The notes below the pieces were generated by a model that made no database searches, was not told where the DNA came from, and worked only from the letters and a program-made list of their open reading frames with translations. A DNA stretch of 64,000 bases, taken from Methanobacteriota archaeon. GTDB taxonomy: Archaea > JAADCQ01 > Methanopyri > Methanopyrales > Methanopyraceae. The stretch lies in assembly GCA_027064425.1 (NCBI GenBank), contig JAMOPO010000003.1:1-64000 (forward strand), written 5' to 3'. Positions 59,842 through 64,000 of the stretch are shown piece by piece. Position 1 is the first letter of the stretch. Every line of letters begins with the position of its first letter. A program made the position numbers and the translations under genes.

Positions 59842-61335
59842 TCACCGACGCCGGAGCCGCGCCAGCGCCAGCCCCGCCACCGTCAGAACGGGCAGCACCG
59901 GGACGATCCCTCTCTTCTTGGGCCTGGGTACGTAGTCCCAGACGTTCCTGGTGAGGCGCTCCAGGAACACCTCCGGGTGGGAGAACGCCACCGCGCAGAG
60001 GGTGGCGGCCCGCTGCGACGAGGCGGTGACGCTCATGAAGTGCTCCCGGTTGGGATACGGGAACGCGGCCAGGTCATCGTACTGCACGCACTCCCGGTAC
60101 AGCCACTCCTGCTCGGTTTCCAGCGTCGCCCCGAGCCGGTTCAGCTCGCTGATAGCCTCCTGGCCCAGCCCCAGCCGGTTGGCCAGGGCCAGCGACGTCA
60201 GCACGAGCGCCGTGTGCACGACGTAGGGGCCTCGCCCCTTCAGCCTGGTGCTGGTGTAGGCCCACCCGACCGCCTTCTTCCCGTCCACCTGCACGACCGA
60301 GGCATCGCTGTACTTGGCCGCCCAGTCCACGATCGCCTTCAGCGCACGGTTGATGCAGTCCGCCAGCCGGCGCTTGTCCAGTCCCACCTCGTCCGCGACC
60401 ATGTACGCGTAGAGCAGTCCCATCGCGATCTGGGCCTCGGAGGGTGGGGCGTACTCGGATCCCATGATCGCCGCGGCCGTCATCTTCCACAGTCCTGCGT
60501 GCTCTCCGGAGGTCTCCTGGTGCCTCTCCAGCCACTCCACCGCCCTCCGGATGGCCTCCTTGAGCTGCTCCACCGTCCGGTCACTCAGCCCGATCAGGTC
60601 CCGGTACAGGTACGCCTCGCACAGGGCCCTCAGCGCCCAACCGGTGTACAGCGGGTCCGGCGTCTTCGACCACGATCGGTTCGCACTGAACCCACCGTCC
60701 TCCAGCTGCTGGTCGAGGAGGAATCGCACGGCGGCCTGCGTGCACTTGGCCACGTCGTACCGTGATGGGCCGAGCGAGACGGTGCGGATGTTCAGCCTTA
60801 GCGCCGGGATCAGCACCTCCGACAGTATCTGGGCCGTCCGGAGCACGTGTCCCCGACCTCCCGGGAACCTCACCTTACCCTCCGTGAGCACCACCTTCCA
60901 GCCCCAGCCACCGTCCGGCTGCTGCAGCGACAGCAGCTTGGCCAGCGCGGTGGTGACCGCGGTTGCCATCCTGGACCGGTACGGCTCCGGCCACCGCTTG
61001 ACGTTCACCTCACCGCTGAGCAGGGCCGCGTAGATCGAGCTGAGCGCGGAGTACGTGCCGTAGATCACCTCACCCGACGTCTCCCACCGCGCGCGCCCGT
61101 ACTTGCCCGTCCAGTAAACGCAGTCCTTCGACGCGTGCAGTCGGATGTGGCCCGGGAGCAGGTAGTGCCTCGGGTCCTGCCTCGACTTCGCCTGCTGGGC
61201 CAGCTTCTCGGCCTCGTCCAGGGCCACCCAGTAGCGCGCGGCCTTGTCGATCACCGGGCCCCAGTCGACCGACGCCGACGCCGGCCACAGCAGGCAGCAC
61301 ACCAGCACCGGCACGGCGACCGCCGACCACCTCAC
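59842..61335 (-). CDS. Exported, anchored alpha/alpha-toroid (prenyltransferase/terpene-cyclase-like) protein
   Basis: About 497 residues from GTG 61335; the frame extends to TTG 61347, but the TATA box at 61361-61368 would start transcription near 61338. Signal peptide (AVAVPVLVCCLLWPASA), then a helical repeat protein with LLSLQQPDGGWGW and LLDQQLEDGGFSANRSW, the QxxDGGW repeat of squalene-cyclase/prenyltransferase toroids, also used in secreted polymer-binding proteins. The C-terminal anchor is PKKRGIVPVLPVLTVAGLALARLRRR, like that of its downstream neighbour. Cyclase activity outside the membrane is unlikely; ligand binding is more plausible. Confidence 0.7.
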   Translation of the reverse strand: MRWSAVAVPVLVCCLLWPASASVDWGPVIDKAARYWVALDEAEKLAQQAKSRQDPRHYLLPGHIRLHASKDCVYWTGKYGRARWETSGEVIYGTYSALSSIYAALLSGEVNVKRWPEPYRSRMATAVTTALAKLLSLQQPDGGWGWKVVLTEGKVRFPGGRGHVLRTAQILSEVLIPALRLNIRTVSLGPSRYDVAKCTQAAVRFLLDQQLEDGGFSANRSWSKTPDPLYTGWALRALCEAYLYRDLIGLSDRTVEQLKEAIRRAVEWLERHQETSGEHAGLWKMTAAAIMGSEYAPPSEAQIAMGLLYAYMVADEVGLDKRRLADCINRALKAIVDWAAKYSDASVVQVDGKKAVGWAYTSTRLKGRGPYVVHTALVLTSLALANRLGLGQEAISELNRLGATLETEQEWLYRECVQYDDLAAFPYPNREHFMSVTASSQRAATLCAVAFSHPEVFLERLTRNVWDYVPRPKKRGIVPVLPVLTVAGLALARLRRR

Positions 61336-61359
61336 GGCCTCGCTCAACCCCCTGCAAAC

Positions 61360-61369
61360 AATATTTAGA
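61360..61369. promoter_or_regulatory. Bidirectional TATA element between the toroid and CobN-like genes
   Basis: AATATTTAG reads as TATA on both strands. The minus-strand start would fall near 61338, just before GTG 61335; the plus-strand start near 61390, before TTG 61404. Confidence 0.5.
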
Positions 61370-61403
61370 CCGCGTTGAGTTCCGCCCGGGGCGATCGGTA
61401 AAC

Positions 61404-64000
61404 TTGGCTGTAAAAGAGTTACGTTCGACTTTACCTCTCGCGGCGTTGGTGACGGCGCTCGCGGTCCTGGTCGGGGCCGCGGACGCCGCCCGGGTGCACG
61501 TGGTGCTGTTCACGAACGCGCCTCTTCCGGGGCTGAAGGAGGCGGAGCGCCAGGCCCACGCGTTCGTCAGCGTCTACCCGATCCCGAGGCAGCCCGAGGA
61601 CGCTTCGAGGATGCCCTGGGATCGGATCGTCCGGGACGTTTCCTCCGCCGATGTCGTGGTGATCGACGCGATGGGTGGCCTCCCTTCGGTCCTGATTCAC
61701 GAGCTCTCGGCCCGGATGGGCGCCCGGACGAGCGACCCCTCAGCGCTCGTGCGGTCGATCGCGCGCCGCGTTCCGGTGGTCATGCTGGTCGCGTCCAAGC
61801 CCGAGCGCTCCGTCGTTGAGATCCGAGGCGGCAGGCTGGCGAGCGTGGCGAGGGCCGGGACCGGCGTCCCGGAGGCGGTGGCCGCTCACGTCTGGCTGTG
61901 CCTGCACTCCGGCGACCCGGCGGCGCTGCTCACCTTCCTGGTCTGGGTGGCGGACCCCAGCTACCCGACCGATCGCGTGGTACCGCCCCGGCGTCTGGGC
62001 CGGGTGATGCTCTCGGTCTACGTGCCAGGGTCGGGGTACAGGTCGCTGGCGATTCGAGTGGATCCGCAGCGGTTCCACCGGTGGCTGCGAGAGCTGGAGC
62101 GCGGCGGCAAGGGCCTCCTGGTCTACGACGTGCGGCTAGCGCGCGAGCTTCCGGGTTGGGTCGTGGACGCGCTCGACTCGGCGGTGCCGCGGATGAGAGA
62201 CCTGCTGGGTGGGCTTCCGGACGACCTCGTGGTGGTCTTCACGCACGGAGTTTACGCGCTGACCCGAGTCCGCGCGGTGGTGGAGGAGCTCACCGACCGG
62301 CTGGATCGGGCGGCGAGGCGGTACGGGGTCAGGGCGGTCGCCGTCTTCTGCGGACTCGGGGTCGTGACGCCGGCTCAGGTCCTGGACGAGCTGCGCGAGC
62401 TGGGCAAGCGCGTGGAGGTAGTGGTCAGCGCCCGGGCCTTCACGCTCAACTTCCCCAGGCCGGCGGAGTACGTGCTGTCCCGGCTGGACGTTCCGCTGGT
62501 GCAGATCGTCTTCCCGTTCTCGAGCGATGAGAGGATGGCGGTCGGCAGGTACGTGAGCGAGCGGTCCGGCCCGCTGCTGGAGTGGACGTACCAGGTCCAG
62601 CTGGGCTCGGAGCGCGAGGGCGGGTTCTGGTTCCGCGTCCTGTGGCTGAACGCGCCCGAGGGGCCGAGGCTTCTCCCGGGTGCGCCGGACGACCTGGCGG
62701 GCCTGGTCGAGCGGCTGCTCAGGCTGAGAAAGCTGCCGAACCGTGACAAGCGGATCGCCCTCGTCGTGTACTGCTACCCGCCGGGACGCTCGGGGCTGGG
62801 GGCCGCGTACCTAGACGTTCCGCGGAGCCTGGTGCGGCTGCTGGCCGCGCTCGCCGGGGCCGGGTTCGACCTGGGCCCCGCGACTCGGTTCTTCTCTCGG
62901 CTATGGGCCCTGTACCGCGAGAGCCCGGAGAAGGCGAGGCTGCTGGAGAAGGCGCTCTCAACGGTCTTCGGGCTGCTCGCCGCCGGAGTGGATCCGCACC
63001 GTCCCGAGCGCTCGGTGGCGCTGCTGGTGAACGTGGGTCCGTGGAGCGGGCCGGAGCTGAGGAGGATCGTGAGCCTGTACCGGGGCGCTCGCGGGGAGTG
63101 GTCCACCGTCGTGGACGGCGTCCCGGTGCGGGTCATCGTTGATCGCGGCCTGATCACCGTGAGGATCGGCGACCTAGAGTTCACGCTGGGCCGCGTCTCA
63201 TCGGATCAGCTGGTGCCGGCCGATCGAGTGAAGGAGTGGTTCCGAGAGGACGTGCTCCGTCGGCTGAAGGCGTACCTGGACCTGGTGCGCGAGTGCAACC
63301 CCGCCGCCTACGAGCGGGCGCGCCGAGCCATTGAGGGCATGCTGAGGGCCTTCCGAGAGACCTGGGGTCCGGCCACCTCCAACCGCGGGCTGATGATCTG
63401 CGACGGGCACTACCTGGTCCCGGCCCTGGTGATAGGGAAGGTTGCGATCGTGCTGCAGCCGCCCCGGGGCTGGTCCGCCACCTCCACCGTCTACCACTCC
63501 CGAACCCTGCCACCGCACTGGCAGTACATCGCCGCGTACGAGTGGATACGGCGCGTGTTCCGGGCGGACGCGGTGGTTTACGTGGGCACCCACGGCACGT
63601 TCGAGTTCCTGCCCGGGCACGACCGCGGCCTGACGGTCACGGACTGGACGCACCTCCTCCTGCCCGACGTCCCGCAGGCCTACTTCTACATCGTCAGCAA
63701 TCCCGGCGAGGCCCTCCTGGCCAAGTACCGGGCGGGAGCCGTGCTGCTGACGTACCCCTCCCCGCCCACCGGGTACTTCCGGGACTACCGGCGGTACGCG
63801 GAGCTGGAGCGGCTCTGGTCCGAGTACGTTGCGTCCTCGGCCTACGGAGGATATCCGGCCGTCCAGCGTGAGATCCTGAGGAAGATCGTTGAGGAGGCCC
63901 GGAGGCTCGGGCTGCTGGACGAGATCGTGCGCGCGATCTTCCGGGAGCGCGGGCAGGCCCCACCGCCGGATCCGGTTCGGTGGGCGATGGAGCACCCGGA
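61404..64000 (+). CDS. Exported CobN/BchH-like chelatase homolog (3' end beyond the window)
   Basis: 865 codons without a stop, running off the window; starts TTG 61404 (alternatives TTG 61446, GTG 61449). Signal peptide KELRSTLPLAALVTALAVLVGAADA, then CobN-family features: APxPG-like loops early, NVGPWSGPELRRIVSLYRGA, and near residue 715 the diagnostic VGTHGTFEFLPGHDRGL followed by AYFYIVSNPGEALLAKYRAGAVLLTYPSPP. CobN/BchH proteins insert cobalt or magnesium into tetrapyrroles as large subunits of ATP-dependent chelatases. An exported copy has no access to cytoplasmic ATPase subunits, so metal or tetrapyrrole binding at the surface is more likely. Confidence 0.8.
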   Translation, partial: MAVKELRSTLPLAALVTALAVLVGAADAARVHVVLFTNAPLPGLKEAERQAHAFVSVYPIPRQPEDASRMPWDRIVRDVSSADVVVIDAMGGLPSVLIHELSARMGARTSDPSALVRSIARRVPVVMLVASKPERSVVEIRGGRLASVARAGTGVPEAVAAHVWLCLHSGDPAALLTFLVWVADPSYPTDRVVPPRRLGRVMLSVYVPGSGYRSLAIRVDPQRFHRWLRELERGGKGLLVYDVRLARELPGWVVDALDSAVPRMRDLLGGLPDDLVVVFTHGVYALTRVRAVVEELTDRLDRAARRYGVRAVAVFCGLGVVTPAQVLDELRELGKRVEVVVSARAFTLNFPRPAEYVLSRLDVPLVQIVFPFSSDERMAVGRYVSERSGPLLEWTYQVQLGSEREGGFWFRVLWLNAPEGPRLLPGAPDDLAGLVERLLRLRKLPNRDKRIALVVYCYPPGRSGLGAAYLDVPRSLVRLLAALAGAGFDLGPATRFFSRLWALYRESPEKARLLEKALSTVFGLLAAGVDPHRPERSVALLVNVGPWSGPELRRIVSLYRGARGEWSTVVDGVPVRVIVDRGLITVRIGDLEFTLGRVSSDQLVPADRVKEWFREDVLRRLKAYLDLVRECNPAAYERARRAIEGMLRAFRETWGPATSNRGLMICDGHYLVPALVIGKVAIVLQPPRGWSATSTVYHSRTLPPHWQYIAAYEWIRRVFRADAVVYVGTHGTFEFLPGHDRGLTVTDWTHLLLPDVPQAYFYIVSNPGEALLAKYRAGAVLLTYPSPPTGYFRDYRRYAELERLWSEYVASSAYGGYPAVQREILRKIVEEARRLGLLDEIVRAIFRERGQAPPPDPVRWAMEHP

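Overview
The window fits a hyperthermophilic, pseudomurein-walled methanogen of the Methanopyrus kandleri type. Evidence: GC-rich, densely packed genes with many GTG/TTG starts and 4-base stop/start overlaps; acidic proteins; the methanogenesis marker MtxX; an F420-reducing hydrogenase operon whose large subunit is a selenoprotein; a stand-alone N-terminal half of carbamoyl-phosphate synthase (CarB1); topoisomerase VI subunit B; Mur-type ligases in an archaeal setting. Most telling, all three tRNA genes carry C at position 8, and the window encodes CDAT8, the THUMP-containing cytidine deaminase that converts C8 to U8. ThiI, which thiolates U8, is also present.

Layout. 0-3 kb: end of a secreted-protein gene, then anaerobic ribonucleotide reductase and a likely radical SAM activase. 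3-10 kb: an orphan protein and a sulfur locus (NIL-ferredoxin, two U32 paralogs, COG1900-CBS homocysteine-synthesis protein, ThiI). 10-24.5 kb: a surface-glycan island with tRNA-His, two paralogous large polytopic GT-C/YfhO-like proteins, a third polytopic protein, small exported partners, CarB1, and amino-sugar nucleotide genes (nucleotidyltransferase, SIS isomerase, GtrA, GlmM-like mutase). 24.5-26.4 kb: topoisomerase VI B, a gene-free stretch with candidate C/D box sRNAs, tRNA-Asn. 26.4-32 kb: membrane and exported proteins, a MurT-like ligase, a PflX-like radical SAM protein. 32-35 kb: fruA-G-B hydrogenase with an in-frame selenocysteine TGA and a SECIS hairpin in the fruA 3' UTR. 35-45 kb: B12/radical SAM protein, metallo-hydrolase, RsmA, CDAT8, CBS protein, iron-sulfur flavoprotein, DTD2, Taw2, MtxX, a very clear C/D box sRNA. 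45-58 kb: ArgG, an exported anchored protein, histone-deacetylase-family protein, PP-loop tRNA thiolase, tRNA-Thr, site-2 protease, Elp3, Usp, amidohydrolase, MazG-like protein, HyuB, MurD-like ligase, short enolase-like protein. 58-64 kb: an exported chelatase-like locus (CbiX-like, alpha/alpha-toroid protein, CobN-like) running off the end.

Connections. CDAT8 (C8 to U8), ThiI (U8 to s4U8) and the C8 tRNA genes form one visible tRNA-maturation pathway, alongside Taw2, Elp3, a TtcA-like thiolase, DTD2 and several candidate guide sRNAs. The glycan island combines sugar-nucleotide supply with membrane glycosyltransferase-like proteins. The last 6 kb suggests tetrapyrrole- or metal-handling proteins outside the membrane, two of them with a shared Arg-tailed C-terminal helix also found on a third exported protein at 46.7 kb. 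A 21-nt palindrome, TCGTTA-N9-TAACGA, occurs five times at gene ends, including 5-9 nt downstream of every tRNA.
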